Shown: piece after piece, positions 44,001 to 50,803 of the stretch
Layout of the letters: each line of letters opens with the position of its first letter
Numbering within the stretch: the first letter of the stretch is position 1
From: Cordilura impudica
Lineage: Eukaryota > Arthropoda > Insecta > Diptera > Scathophagidae
Length of the DNA stretch: 64,000 nt
Direction: 5' to 3'
Assembly: GCA_963682025.1 (NCBI GenBank)
Contig: OY821519.1
Span: forward strand, 144,078,429 to 144,142,428
Position numbers and translations under genes: made by a program
Notes under the pieces: model-generated
The model's input: only the letters and a program-made list of their open reading frames with translations
Told to the model about the DNA's origin: nothing
The model's database searches: none

Positions 44001-46611
44001 GCAGATTGAGAAGTAGATGAACTAGGGAAAATCGGCAAATTATTAGAAGATGATTCATCTTTGTTTGCATTCCTCGGAGATTTTCGGAGCCTTTTATGTG
44101 GCGGTGATTTTAAGTTACTTAACGATTTGAAATTTACGAACAGTTTCTCATAATTAGCAAATTGGTTAGAAAGCTGAGCCATATTATTTTTAATGGCTAC
44201 AAAACTGTTTTTAGAACTCTGATAGAAGTTGTAAAAATCAGATTTTATGGCAAAACAATTATCACAAGTATAATCAATATTATTTAGCAAAGTAACAGAT
44301 TCAGCGGTATTTGAAGGTAGACCGCTACATTTAAAGTGACATAAGCCATGACACAACCAGCAACAAACAGTTTGTTCACCATCTAAAATGATAGTGCAGC
44401 CTTTTTTTTAAGCAGGACATTATAATAAAACGTTTAAAAGTTTCGTATTAATTTGAATTAACAATAACGGCGGCAGCTAATGGTCGGCTGTAAATCAACA
44501 GACTATGTACTCTTGACGAATAACAAAAAAGAGTTTATAAAAATAAGTGGTATTTTTGTTTTGCTATTGTTATCGTTGTTTTCTTTAAAGACAAATTGAA
44601 CTATTATTATTTTAATATTTATGAATGTTTGTATGTTTGTTTTATATTCAAAGTGAGTATTATTTAAGAGTAGCACTGAATAAAGAGCAATATTAAGAGT
44701 TTAATTATGGATATTTATGTATTTTGTTTTGTTGTTTGTTTACTTTTGAAAGTTAATTTATTAAGTTTTTGAAGAATTTAAATGATTTTTTAGACTTTAA
44801 AATTTTTAAGAAAACACTTAACGAAATAAATCAACACTATAATAGTTAAACGGACGGTTTTAAGACGAACTTATTGATGTAATTTTAATTATAATCAGTT
44901 ATGTATTTATTCCAATATTTAAGAAATAAACGGAGCGATTTAAAACACAAACGATTGGTTCAGCTGAATTGATCAAGACTTACCATTTGTTTTTTTGTTT
45001 TCTTCTATTTAATTTTAAGAGACTTATTTTATTTGATTTTATGTTAATACTTTTGTTATTTTATTTAATGTTAATTTGTTTTTTTTTGATTTTTGTGTGT
45101 TTGCACTATTTAGTTCAAATTTTTTTGTTTTATGTTTGGGTTAATGGCTTAGTTGTCAAAACTAGAGTGAATAAAGAAAAGTCGACATAACAATTATCAA
45201 ACGATATTCCCGTTATTATTTTTATCTCAACGGTATTCATTGGTGACGGTTCATATATATAAACTAATGCTTTCATTAATAAAATACTGTTTAACAATTA
45301 AAAGATTTAATTCATAAAAATTTCAAAACTAATTAGATTTAAATTCTAAATAATTAATATAATTTAGGTTGGTTTAATGTGGGTCATTAAACAGTCGGCT
45401 TAATTTTCGACCTAGTCTCCATACAAATATAAAAATTTTTATGTCGACTGGCAACGAATTAATAACAACGGTCTAGACCGACTACAGTGTTCTTACATGT
45501 TTTAATTTATTCCCTCTTACAGTTTGTTGGAAAGCGGTAATAATCACATTATGTCCACATTACTGAAATTGGATAAACTCTATCTTCTGTGTTCTGACCA
45601 TCTCAATGTCATAGAGTATATGAATAAATACATTTCAAAGGTAATTCAGATTACAAATAAAGATCCACTATATTTATATCTTTTGCTAATAATATTTCAG
45701 CTTATAACCTTAAGGATGGACAACCTAAAAAAAAAATTAGTATCTAATAAAGACACTGAAGATTCTGTAATATCAATGAAAAAGTCTCCCAAAATATTTA
45801 TTGACCAAGCCATACAAAAATTTTCTCTCAACGAAATTGTAGCCGAATCCAATAACATATTATTTGCTGTAAGTATTTTGCATTAAATTTTAAATAAGTG
45901 ACAAGTAAAAAAAAATACTAATTCTTATATATTAACATAATCGTAAAAAGTCTTTTGAAACTTCAGCAAATGGGGTATTTTCTGCCTTGGTAATGTTGGC
46001 TACACATCCCAGTATACAAGATCGACTGTTCGATGAAATCGTCAGCGTTTTTCCAGAAAAAGATTTTGAAATGGAATTTGATCATATGCAGCATCTACCC
46101 TATTTAGACATGGTTGTAAATGAAACACTGCGTTTGGCTCCTTCCATACCGATAATCGGACGCCATGTTACCCGTGATACCCAATTGACTAAGGATCTTA
46201 TATTACCAAAAGGCCTACAAATAATAATATCAATATTTCATTTACATCGCCGCAAAGATATATGGGGTCCAGATGCTGATAAATTTGATCCCGATAATTT
46301 CCTTCCTGAAAATCTATCTGGAAAACATTCCTATGCGTATATACCTTTTTCCAAGGGTATGCGAAACTGTATTGGTATGTAATAAAATAAATTCAGATAA
46401 AAGTCAAATGTTTCGAACATGCTATTTGTACTTATCTCTATTTTTAGGCTGGCGTTATGCATTATTTTCGGTTAAAGTAATGCTGTGCGGAATTATAAGA
46501 AATTATAGACTGACAACCAGTATGAAATATGAAGAGTTGGAATTTCTTCAATATATATCCTTAAAATATTTAAAGGAACCTATGTTTCAAATACATCGAC
46601 GTGAAAAATAA
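13840..46611 (+). CDS. Cytochrome P450, CYP313-like (CYP4 clan), eight exons
   Basis: Haem-thiolate monooxygenase, predicted to be anchored in the ER membrane. Exons: 13840-14020, 14633-14836, 14900-15085, 33377-33446, 45523-45640, 45701-45868, 45951-46374, 46448-46611, giving 504 residues, normal for the family. Visible motifs in order: hydrophobic anchor (residues about 12-29), proline-rich hinge KKFPGIFGYPIFGS, C-helix WHHSR (WxxxR), I-helix ASFETS, K-helix ETLR, FDPDNF, and haem loop PFSKGMRNCIG with the cysteine ligand. Every intron is GT-AG and phases agree (1,1,1,2,0,0,1). The ATG is the first in frame and precedes the anchor directly. Introns 3 (18,291 bp) and 4 (about 12.1 kb) are filled with transposons; the other five are 60-612 bp. 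Substrate cannot be inferred. The CYP313 placement is from remembered Drosophila sequences; another CYP4-clan family is possible. Confidence 0.9.
14633..15085 (+). CDS. P450 exons 2 and 3: N-terminal half to C-helix
   Basis: Exon 2 (14633-14836, acceptor ATACGCAG) encodes the segment ending GGGIISSD. A 63-bp intron (14837-14899) follows. Exon 3 (14900-15085) opens with ESEWHHSRKM, the C-helix WxxxR whose Trp and Arg contact the haem propionates in this superfamily, followed by TPSFHH, the usual sequence after this helix in CYP4-clan enzymes. All junctions are phase 1. Donor GTAAG at 15086 opens the 18.3-kb intron 3. Confidence 0.88.
15216..15440 (+). mobile_element. Family E MITE copy 3
   Basis: Begins CACACAGAAAATGGATT and shares GTTGTGATTACTGAATT, AGGCAATTGGATTTT and ATGGAATTTAGATTTTAT with the reverse copy at 59085-59309. 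In P450 intron 3. Confidence 0.7.
15470..15905 (+). repeat. Degenerate tandem repeat, three units
   Basis: Three units of about 150-190 bp share GCTATACAAATTTTTA / GCTACACAAATTTTAAC, GATTTCTCTGAAATTTG, CCCAGG(A/C)AAGG(A/C)CG and (C/G)GCCACGCCCACTTTTTT. The overlapping ORFs here (up to 163 codons in two frames) follow the repeat and have no protein motif. Confidence 0.7.
15906..16189. other. Unassigned, possibly decayed Helitron interior
   Basis: Sequence between the tandem repeat and the helicase fragment. TTCCATCTCGCCTTTT and TTCCACATCGCCTTTT occur twice. No frame is open. Confidence 0.3.
16190..16497 (+). pseudogene. Helitron Rep/helicase, deleted C-terminal part
   Basis: Reads ATVISLPENFCKLVPSLQET and KVFPNI, then jumps by deletion to RGQSLTVAGIDLEPTYFSH, QLYFACSRVGSLHNLFVYAP and EGKTRNVVYPKAIE, then stop. 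These are the last motifs of the PIF1-type helicase of animal Helitrons. Roughly the last tenth of the protein, so inactive. Confidence 0.85.
16573..17544. mobile_element. Family F TIR element with GC-rich internal repeats
   Basis: A 972-bp element. Left end CAGGCACTGAGTACTTAG and reverse-complemented right end CAGGCGCTAAGTGCTTAG continue as TCCCCAATGAACAA (about 32 bp paired). The interior has three copies of CGCTCGCGGAACACAGCT-like sequence at about 16788, 16918 and 17047 (130-bp period), far richer in CpG than their surroundings. No transposase. Target duplication unresolved. Confidence 0.75.
17545..17612 (+). mobile_element. Candidate Helitron 3' terminus
   Basis: The last 68 bp end with ACCGGGTAAAAACAG then CTAG followed by T, matching the Helitron 3' rule (CTRR, insertion before T). 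It lies 1.1 kb beyond the helicase stop on the same strand; the gap is filled by the TIR element at 16573-17544. The terminal hairpin is weak. Confidence 0.5.
17613..18029. other. Unassigned AT-rich intron sequence
   Basis: No ORF or recognised repeat between the Helitron end and the Penelope-like 3' region. Confidence 0.3.
18237..18790 (-). pseudogene. GIY-YIG endonuclease of the Penelope-like element
   Basis: From high to low coordinates: YEVKCKGSDDQHCNLIYIGT, then after removing the 145-bp MITE at 18492-18636, KRTIETRMGEHQMSIA, ENTALTQHILNTGH and ILDKEKIERKR. IYIG and the R..EH spacing fit the GIY-YIG nuclease of Penelope-like elements (the GIY tyrosine falls in the IYIG core). The MITE destroys the reading frame. 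Confidence 0.8.
18492..18636. mobile_element. Palindromic MITE, family D copy 2, with TCTT duplication
   Basis: A 145-bp element, ends AGGCCCAGTTTTTGAGAT and (reverse complement) CCCAGTTTTTAAGATATC, flanked by TCTT at 18488-18491 and 18637-18640. Removing element plus one TCTT restores the Penelope reading frame. Confidence 0.9.
18802..19572 (-). mobile_element. Family A element, copy A3
   Basis: Reverse orientation, 771 bp. Left hairpin TATACCC...GGTATA has lost one G; GTCC run at 18935-18953; right end TTTCTTACTTGT. Inserted between linker and endonuclease of the Penelope-like element. Confidence 0.88.
19906..20741. other. Unassigned AT-rich intron sequence
   Basis: About 840 bp of P450 intron 3 with no coding or repeat assignment. 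Confidence 0.3.
21115..21500 (+). pseudogene. Tc1-like transposase, N-terminal DNA-binding region
   Basis: MARDKCSENLKNEMIKDFLN then GKSQIELAEKHNINKSVIPR, the first helix-turn-helix of Tc1/Tc3 transposases, a linker LGGAPQKTDERTHRHIV, a stop, and in-frame continuation IVQNIHLNHQKLF plus a shifted EASGQQKTTAHLEAFGKR that matches the second DNA-binding region. Frameshifts and stops make it a pseudogene. Confidence 0.8.
22184..22670. mobile_element. MITE G nested in B2
   Basis: Left AAGGTGCTATTACATGATGT and right (reverse complement) AAGGTGCTATTACACGAAGT continue as GTTTTTTACATAT and ACTGTCA, about 43 bp of inverted repeat. The flanks suggest a TTAA target (22181-22184 and 22669-22672), one base off a perfect fit. 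Absent from B1. Confidence 0.75.
22738..22970 (+). pseudogene. BED-type zinc-finger ORF fragment inside B2
   Basis: MSDSFFDDAENTSKNYRKQR, then a frameshift near 22805, LVERREANG, DDDFKYRCKACEKILNC and SDLSIHANNQC. It keeps the Cx2C pair that B1 has partly lost. The sequence after it (TTTTAAAGCCAA) is the empty counterpart of the hAT insertion in B1. Confidence 0.65.
23453..24024. mobile_element. MITE H nested in B2
   Basis: A 572-bp element with ends GAAACACATAGACGACAG then (A/C)GGCTACACRA in inverted orientation. Repeated TGTAGTC/GACTACA words occur inside both arms. Absent at the matching place in B1 (about 6640). No ORF of its own. Confidence 0.75.
25990..26209 (+). pseudogene. Tc1-like transposase, start of catalytic domain
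   Basis: KPEKWKTVLFSDESKFNLF contains the first catalytic Asp region (W..VLFSDESKFN) of Tc1 transposases, followed by RKKVDRLNPRYCKPTVKYAG. After GGF the expected VMVWG is lost and the reading becomes unrelated before stopping. The second Asp and the Glu are absent. Confidence 0.85.
26340..28400 (-). mobile_element. RTE-like LINE fragment split by family A
   Basis: Minus-strand RT pieces: AVKSLKDKKACGPHDINGYD (about 28300), VLLCFVDSEKAFDNVKHDKL (28130-28060), SVPFLLFNIYSERIFEDSIS, RYADDTTLLA (about 27815) and YGLNVKCMMVFCIFNN; beyond copy A4, TYVQSVLLYAVGIWTIKSSD and VHRRLLKIPWTDDISNSEV. The F/YADD core and C-terminal WT..RLLKIPWTD are typical of RTE-type LINEs in insects. 5'-truncated, with many frameshifts and stops. 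Confidence 0.75.
26768..27551 (-). mobile_element. Family A element, copy A4
   Basis: Reverse orientation, 784 bp. Left hairpin TATACCC...GGGTATA with inner ACCAC/GT(C)GT pairing, GTCC run at 26903-26930, right palindrome with arms ATAGTCGGTCT, end CTTACTTGT. Inserted in the RTE-like LINE. Confidence 0.9.
28401..29089. other. Unassigned, possibly a decayed transposase
   Basis: The minus strand contains DTSERSVSLSAFFMAMYAII and DGKFTYSYSKPNADTIIILL without a stop (about 28690-28570), which could be a transposase remnant, but I could not match it to a family. Confidence 0.25.
29090..29765 (-). repeat. Family C tandem-array element, copy C2
   Basis: Five units of about 105-125 bp, each with TTATCCGATCGATCTGAAAC-type sequence, CTTGGTC, AAGATTAA and GTCACGCACAGTCACGGAG. 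It is C1 in reverse: edges AACTCATACTATCTGTCTGT and GGAAAGAAAGAGTTTTAATA correspond to the C1 edges. A GTCT run lies at one edge (29113-29130). Confidence 0.8.
29766..30145. other. Unassigned AT-rich intron sequence
   Basis: About 380 bp with no coding or repeat signal recognised. Confidence 0.3.
30146..30924 (-). mobile_element. Family A element, copy A5
   Basis: Reverse orientation, 779 bp, one of the best preserved copies: both hairpins intact, GTCC run at 30281-30303, end CTTACTTGT. The 119-codon ORF across it (30498-30857) is repeat-derived. Confidence 0.9.
30925..31904. other. Unassigned AT-rich intron sequence with a local duplication
   Basis: Nearly 1 kb without genes. CTTTACATTATG...AACGTACAGATT occurs twice (31605-31655, 31700-31740) with TTTTTCACTCAAACC nearby, suggesting a decayed local duplication leading into the Helitron-like terminus. 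Confidence 0.35.
31905..31932 (+). mobile_element. Helitron-type 3' terminus
   Basis: Hairpin GCTGCggaGCAGC (31908-31920) is followed by ACGGGTCT and CTAG (31929-31932), then T, the structure of a Helitron 3' end. The element would extend leftwards; its 5' end (TC after A) was not located. Confidence 0.6.
31933..32539. other. Unassigned AT-rich intron sequence
   Basis: About 600 bp, no ORF, motif or known repeat copy. Confidence 0.3.
32540..32820 (-). pseudogene. Tc1-like transposase, C-terminal fragment
   Basis: The minus strand reads LYQMCSLEVIGWPVYPRDLN then PIENNLETLARSV, a stop, AQSTKYDSIADLNNTILVE and SKFEPNILINRRKK. DLNPIEN holds the catalytic Glu of Tc1 transposases and the rest matches their C-terminal tail. 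The upstream catalytic residues are not recognisable. Confidence 0.75.
32821..33376. other. Unassigned intron sequence up to the exon 4 acceptor
   Basis: GGCTGGATTACATGC occurs twice near 33101 and 33121. The last 30 bp contain the acceptor of P450 exon 4. Confidence 0.3.
33377..33446 (+). CDS. P450 exon 4: isolated 70-nt exon
   Basis: Acceptor TTTGCAG precedes 33377. Phase 1 in, phase 2 out, encoding ETTMGKYMKPGEKLSDEF and then TENYR; the ETTMG motif is what CYP4-clan proteins carry at this point (TTMG in CYP313). Donor is GTAAGTT. The exon lies between 18.3 kb and 12.1 kb of transposon-filled intron. The frame depends on the run of A near 33410: a 70-nt exon is needed for the phases to agree, and I cannot exclude a one-base counting error (end 33445 or 33446). 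Confidence 0.8.
33831..34139 (+). repeat. Errantivirus 5' LTR
   Basis: Begins TGTTACCATG and shares GCAATATGATACGTATATTT, CAAAACCATGGGAA / GAAACCATGGGAA, AATAATTTTAAGTA and ATTCTAGGCTACA with the right LTR. Many substitutions and small indels separate the two, so the insertion is old. Confidence 0.85.
34140..34160 (+). promoter_or_regulatory. Primer-binding site
   Basis: TGGCGCCCGAGCAGTGACC directly follows the 5' LTR. TGGCGCCCGA is the familiar lysine-tRNA type primer site of retroelements; the downstream bases deviate from the consensus I know. Confidence 0.75.
34161..35267 (+). other. Errantivirus leader and unrecognised internal sequence
   Basis: A-rich leader (34170-34540) followed by sequence in which no gag motif can be read with confidence. 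Confidence 0.35.
35268..36085 (-). mobile_element. Family A element, copy A6, nested in the errantivirus
   Basis: Reverse orientation, 818 bp. Structure as in A5, with the longest tetranucleotide run of the set: about 15 GTCC units at 35402-35463, against about 5 in A4 and A5. Ends TTTCTTACTTGT. Confidence 0.9.
37322..38275 (+). pseudogene. Errantivirus integrase remnant
   Basis: Broken reading frames contain YQGEILHINIF, SSVDKFPKFAKLF, IVSDNERCF and MERFHSNLIEIFRYFS, the DDE core of Ty3/gypsy-type integrases. The first catalytic position is Asn (AAC at 37784-37786) where relatives have Asp. Several stops and frameshifts divide the gene (for example after 37594 and 37963). Confidence 0.85.
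38663..40045 (+). pseudogene. Errantivirus envelope (F-type) remnant
   Basis: Two frames remain. The first (38663-39202) contains KRSIEWIGSVWKCLTG, matching the conserved block after the cleavage site in insect errantivirus Env, followed by heptad-like helices. The second (39752-40045) has SNIGNFSCIIATTIILIVI, a membrane-spanning segment, and a basic tail. Between them frames are broken. Not functional. Confidence 0.75.
40041..40320 (+). repeat. Errantivirus 3' LTR
   Basis: Begins CGTAACCGTG and parallels the left LTR to GGCCCAACCTTTAAC. About 30 bp shorter; the missing part lies near its right end. Confidence 0.85.
40762..43610 (-). pseudogene. LINE ORF2: endonuclease and reverse transcriptase
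   Basis: Endonuclease (about 43586-42990): YQNVRGLNTKL, FSETWL, YRCDR, GGGVLIAV, VMGDFNFPSISW. A frameshift near 42990 moves to NPEDIYHPTTDICFY. RT: SWKESFIIPLHKSG, GFRKGCSTI, YTDFSKAFDKVNH; frameshift near 41746; SGVPQGSHLGPILFSLFIND and LLYADDVKIF (catalytic Asp pair intact); frameshift near 41505; then MELNLKKCKHMRFARK and the C-terminal domain. No ATG lies between the ORF1 stop and the endonuclease; the frame is -1 to ORF1. Confidence 0.88.
43589..44420 (-). CDS. LINE ORF1: PHD-like finger nucleic-acid-binding protein
   Basis: An ATG at 44420 gives MSCLKKK, then a run of eight A bridges by a 1-nt shift to GCTIILDGEQTVCCWLCH and GLCHFKCSGLP...YTCDNC, a Cys/His cluster of the PHD type typical of CR1-group ORF1. 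The middle is Ser/Pro/Thr-rich with a basic patch (PPHKRLRKSPR); the C-terminal part DITYYIKTKLGVD...FKITVPGNIFDRI resembles the conserved ORF1 C-terminal domain. The last codons TCA AAA AAC TAA form a frameshift heptamer at the stop (see findings). Confidence 0.8.
45523..46611 (+). CDS. P450 exons 5 to 8: I-helix, K-helix and haem-binding domain
   Basis: Exon 5 (45523-45640) and exon 6 (45701-45868) flank a 60-bp in-frame intron with a clear TTTCAG acceptor, so translation without splicing would add 20 residues. Exon 7 (45951-46374) starts after a weak acceptor without a pyrimidine tract (GTAAAAAG) and carries FETS, ETLR, the meander FDPDNF and the haem loop. Exon 8 (46448-46611) encodes the C-terminus ending HRREK. 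The I-helix has Ser where AGx(D/E)T has Gly. An AATAAA lies at 46614-46619, just after the stop, which may be too close to act alone as the polyadenylation signal. Confidence 0.88.
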
Positions 46612-47284
46612 TCAATAAATGATAAATGTGCCGTTTATAGAATATTAGTATGTTGTTTTATATATTATGAATCTTAGATGTTCGAATGAATCTTAGATTT
46701 CTGATCTGACATTAGAAAAATATGAACTCCAAATATTAAGAAATTACCACACCCTCTCGTCCGATCCCGCAAATTTTTGATCAAATACACACTTCTATAA
46801 CTAACGAACTGTATATGTTTTGACTACTGTCTGGTTTTTAAACCTGTTACTCTGATTCAATATTTCGTGATGAAAAATGGGGGTTGGTTCTTCCAAATAG
46901 TGTGGAACCCAGGCTACAGCGCTCAAAGAAATATCCAAGCTAGAAGAAACACAAAAATATTAGTTTTTTTTTTTTTTAATATATACAAAGTTAATTCAAT
47001 TTTACTTTCCTTTTATTCTTTCCAAGCAAAGAAATGGCGGCTTTACAATTTCGTTTATTTGATATACATATGTACGAATTGTTGCGGCAGCTCAGTTTGA
47101 TCTTTGATCCTTGACGATAATTTAACGAGTGACAAGTTCGCGGTTTAAAAGATATTACATTTCACAAAAATTTAAATAAGCGTCAATCAAAAGAAAGGCT
47201 TAAAAACTAAAGCGCCCTCTGGGAATCAAATTCCATACCAATTCGATAAGTAGCTTCTAACAGCGGGTAAACACTCGGGGGTAA
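46612..47284. other. P450 3' flank, unassigned
   Basis: Contains the likely P450 polyadenylation region (AATAAA at 46614, ATAGAATATT after it). No further gene or repeat recognised. Confidence 0.35.
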
Positions 47285-48041
47285 TGCTCAGGTAAACACT
47301 GATCATTCTGGATATAATTCGCTACAAACAGTACGAGGACATAATCATTGTTGCTGGTTTCAATAATAACCTACTAGTCAACAACCCGTTAATAGAGCAA
47401 ATGCTTTTGCTAAATCTCTGTCCGGTAAATTCGTTAACACCAAGACACTTTCACAGATCTTCCAATAGTTTGATAGACTTCGTATTAGTTAATCATCTCT
47501 CAAAAGTTCTACTATATCAACAGCTCTCCGCATTCGCATTTTCAAGCCATGATATCTTATAATTTATATATGATTCCTGTGTAATCAAAGATAATACCTC
47601 TATAACTTATCGTTACTTCCGTAATATTAATTACACTACGTTAGTTTTGATGATGCTAATGATCAGTTGTTTTTCATTCAGGATAATGTTAAAAATTTAT
47701 TTGATTTATGTGTTCCTATAAAAACCAAATTTAGGAAAGCGAATCAGCATCCATGGTTTAATAAGGAAATAAAACTATTAATAGATAAACGTAATGTTGC
47801 ACATAGCACGGGAAAAATACAAAACACCAGAACTTCAACTTATATTCAAGTCTGCTAGGAAAGATGTTGTAAAAAGAATTCAGTTGGCGAAATCCTTATT
47901 TTATCAAAGAAAATTTTCATCAGCTGTTGACAGTCGATCCAAATGGAAAGAAATTCGAAAGATTGGTATATGACATAAAAACGCCGCACCTTGTAACGCT
48001 GATATTGATGTAAACTATCTTAATGATAAGTTTGTAAATAA
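47285..48041 (+). pseudogene. Outer LINE, endonuclease C-terminal part
   Basis: YEDIIIVAGFNNNLLVNNPL, CPVNSLTPRHFHRSSNSLID, AFSSHDIL, then NQHPWFNKEIKLLIDKRN and RSKWKEIRKIGI. The catalytic GDFN motif reads GFN with the Asp lost. Stops follow. Confidence 0.75.
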
Positions 48042-48045
48042 TAAT

Positions 48046-49110
48046 ATGCAATTGCAATTGTCTGGATATAAAATATATCGTGCAGACAGATTAGGACATG
48101 CAGGCGGTGTCTCTATCTATATAAAGAAAGACATAAAATGTATCGTAAAGCTCAGTACGGAAAAGATAGAAATAACCACTTCAGAACACAATAAAATACT
48201 TATTGGGTGCGTATATAGACCACATAAAGATACTCCCATTGATGACTTCCTTGGAAAAATTGAGCCTTTGTCGTTCTTGTATGAAGATATAATAATTGCT
48301 GGAGATTTTAACAGTAATCTACTATGTGATAATGTGCTATCAGAACCCATGCAAGTTCTCGGTCTGTGACCTGTCAATTCAACAACTCCAACACATTTTC
48401 CCAACAGATCAAATAGTTTACTCGACGTCATTTTCGTAAATCATACTCGTAAAATTTTACACTATGACCAAGTTTCTTCCTCTGTTTTTCCAAAACACGA
48501 TCTACTCTTTGTCGTATACGAATCCTATATCTCTTCCGAAGTTACACATTACACATATCTTTATTTTAATAAAATTGACTTTCTGCAGCTGAATCAGCGA
48601 TTCAATATTATTAATTGGAATTCCATATTCAGCATGGATAACGTAAACGATCAGCTTGAGTTCTTTCAAACTAATCTTCTGGAAATTTTCAACAATACAG
48701 TGCCGGAAAAAACAAAAGTAATCATGGCGAAACAGCCACCGTGGTTTAACTCTACTATCAAAAGTCTAATTGATAAACGAGATAATGCTTTTAAAAGATG
48801 GAAGAAGTTTAAACCACCCGAATTACAATTTGTTGTTAATAATTTTAGGAAGGAGGTTAAGAAAAGTATAAACATAGCAAAATCTATGCACTACCAACAT
48901 AAATTTACATCTGCGATTGACAGCAAAAGCAAGTGGAGAGAAATTCGTGCAATCGGTATAGGCAAAAAAAATATTACTACTATTGACAATGATGGTGACG
49001 TAAATATCCTAAATAATACTTTTAAGGTTATACAAATTTCAAGTCCCAAAAATAATATATGTGAAAATTACCACACAGTGCCTTTGGATACCTTTTTCTC
49101 TTTTCGTTGA
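48046..49110 (+). pseudogene. Inner LINE endonuclease and linker
   Basis: YRADRLGHAGGVSIYIKKDI, ILIGCVYRPHK, EDIIIAGDFNSNLL (intact GDFN), stop at 48367, then SNSLLDVIFVNH, FPKHDLLFV, and the linker PPWFNSTIKSLIDKRDNAFK and SKSKWREIRAIGIG. At least one in-frame stop. Confidence 0.8.
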
Positions 49111-50492
49111 GTTGAATCAGAAGTATTAACTAGCCTATTGTCTATCAAATCTAACGCTGTTGGCATAGACGAAATGAACCCCCGTTTTTTTGAAGCAATA
49201 ATTCTGCCAATTCCTAAGATTAACAAGGAATATAGACCTATCGCAACACTACCTTTCTTATCTAAAACTCTAGAAAAATAAATGCATACACAGATAAATG
49301 ATTATTTGAAGCAACAAGGTATATTATCTGAAAGACAGTCTGGTTTTCGACAAGGTAGAGGTTGTATCACAGCACTTCTGAGGTCAAAATTAGACGATAA
49401 TGTGGTATCTTTTTTAGTATTGTTAGATCACAGCAAAGCTTTTGATACAGTAAATCATGCAATACTACTAACTACGCTTGAAAAACTCTTCAACTTTTCC
49501 ATTACTGCAACTAAGCTAATTAAATCTTACCTCATAAGCCGCCAACAGGCTGTAACTTTTAATAGCAAAACTTCTGAATTTGTCCATGTTAATAGAGGAG
49601 TACCACAAGGATCCATCCTCGGGCCCCTAATATTTTGTATGTATATAAATGATCTTCCGGATTATCCGAAACATTGCCATATCCAAATGTATGCTGACGA
49701 CGTGCAGTTATATATGAGTACCAAGATTAACAACCTACATTGCTGCATAGACAATATTAATGTGGATCTTGAAAATATCCAGAGATGGGCAGTTAATAAT
49801 GGACTTTGCCTAAATCCTTCGAAATCCAAATGCTTTTTCATTTCTAAAAGTAAAACAACTTTAGATAGTGATATTATTTTAAAAATTAACAACTCTAAAA
49901 TTGCTTTCGTTCAATCGTCAACAAACCTTGGTATAACATTCAACTCGCACTTTCCTGGAAAACTCATATCAACATAGCGGCAGGAAAAGTGCATGACATG
50001 TTACGAAATTTGTGGGCTGTGCTATCGTCAACACCGCTTGGCGTAAGAATGCTCCTTGCAAAAACATACCTAATACCAGTTCTAACATATGGTTGTGAAA
50101 TATTTGCAAACTGTGACAGTTCTGATAGACTGAAATTAAAAGTTGTATATAACAACATAGCAAGATATGTTTTTAATGGTCACCGAAATAGTAGTATTTC
50201 GTCGTTTTCTTATCAGATGTACAATATGAAGCTAGAGGATTTAATGAAATACAAACGCCTTTTAATGATGCATAAAATTAATTATACTAGGGAACCAGTA
50301 TACTTATCTAGTAAAATAAAGTTTGCTAGATCTAGAAGAGGAAAGAAATTGATACAACCTAGATTTAAAAGTCAATTGTCCAAAAGGCAATTTTTCATTT
50401 ATTCTACCCGTCTTTGGAACGACCTACCCTCTACTATTCAATTGGAAAGCAACACTTCTATGTTTAAAAAGGAACTCTTAAAATTATACTAA
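49110..50492 (+). pseudogene. Inner LINE reverse transcriptase
   Basis: YRPIATLPFLSKTLEK, a stop (TAA at 49279), ERQSGFRQGRGCITALL, LLDHSKAFDTVNHAIL, RGVPQGSILGPLIFCMYIND, QMYADDVQLY (intact), NNGLCLNPSKSKCFFIS, a frameshift at about 49975, and a C-terminal domain (49989-50492) ending SNTSMFKKELLKLY. Compared with the outer copy it has lost two short segments, before ILPIPK and within ALLRSKLDD. Confidence 0.85.
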
Positions 50493-50689
50493 ATTATACT
50501 AAACTTATACGAAAAAATTTATACTAAAATTATACTTTATTAAATATATCTCTAAATAATTGTAATGTTAACACGTTGTGAAATTTTTGTATTCGTATAT
50601 TAAGAATTTATATGTACTGCTAACGTATACTAAGCTATCACTGTAATTTATAAGATTTATTCTTGTTGTGGTAGTAATGGAACAATAAA

Positions 50690-50729
50690 TAATAATAATA
50701 ATAATAATGATAATAATAATAATAATATT

Positions 50730-50803
<74 letters not shown>

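Larger units (their letters stand above)
40637..45374 (-). mobile_element. CR1-like LINE, near full length, with 1-nt frameshifts
   Basis: Non-LTR retrotransposon on the minus strand. 3' end at low coordinates with an (AAAT)n tail (40640-40670). ORF2 with endonuclease and RT runs from about 43610 to 40762, ORF1 from 44420 to 43589, and the remainder to the family A flank (about 45374) would be 5' leader. Only a few single-base indels break it, so it is younger than its surroundings. CR1 assignment rests on the PHD-like ORF1 finger and the RT motifs. Confidence 0.85.
33692..45500 (-). mobile_element. Family A element, copy A8, broken into three by two insertions
   Basis: Pieces at 33692-33830, 40321-40636 and about 45375-45500 follow one another in the family A order: decayed left hairpin and GTCC run; then the middle with GTACATGTTCCACCCTACTC and AATATTGCACGG; then CGACCTAGTCTCCATACAAA, CGGTCTAGACCGACTA and TTCTTACATGT. 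The gaps are filled exactly by an errantivirus (33831-40320) and a CR1-like LINE. A8 is the oldest layer and the most diverged copy. Confidence 0.85.

Noticed and set aside
46867..47100. 77-codon ORF downstream of the P450 as an independent gene
   Set aside because: No motif, low-complexity Phe run from poly-T, no homologue recognised.
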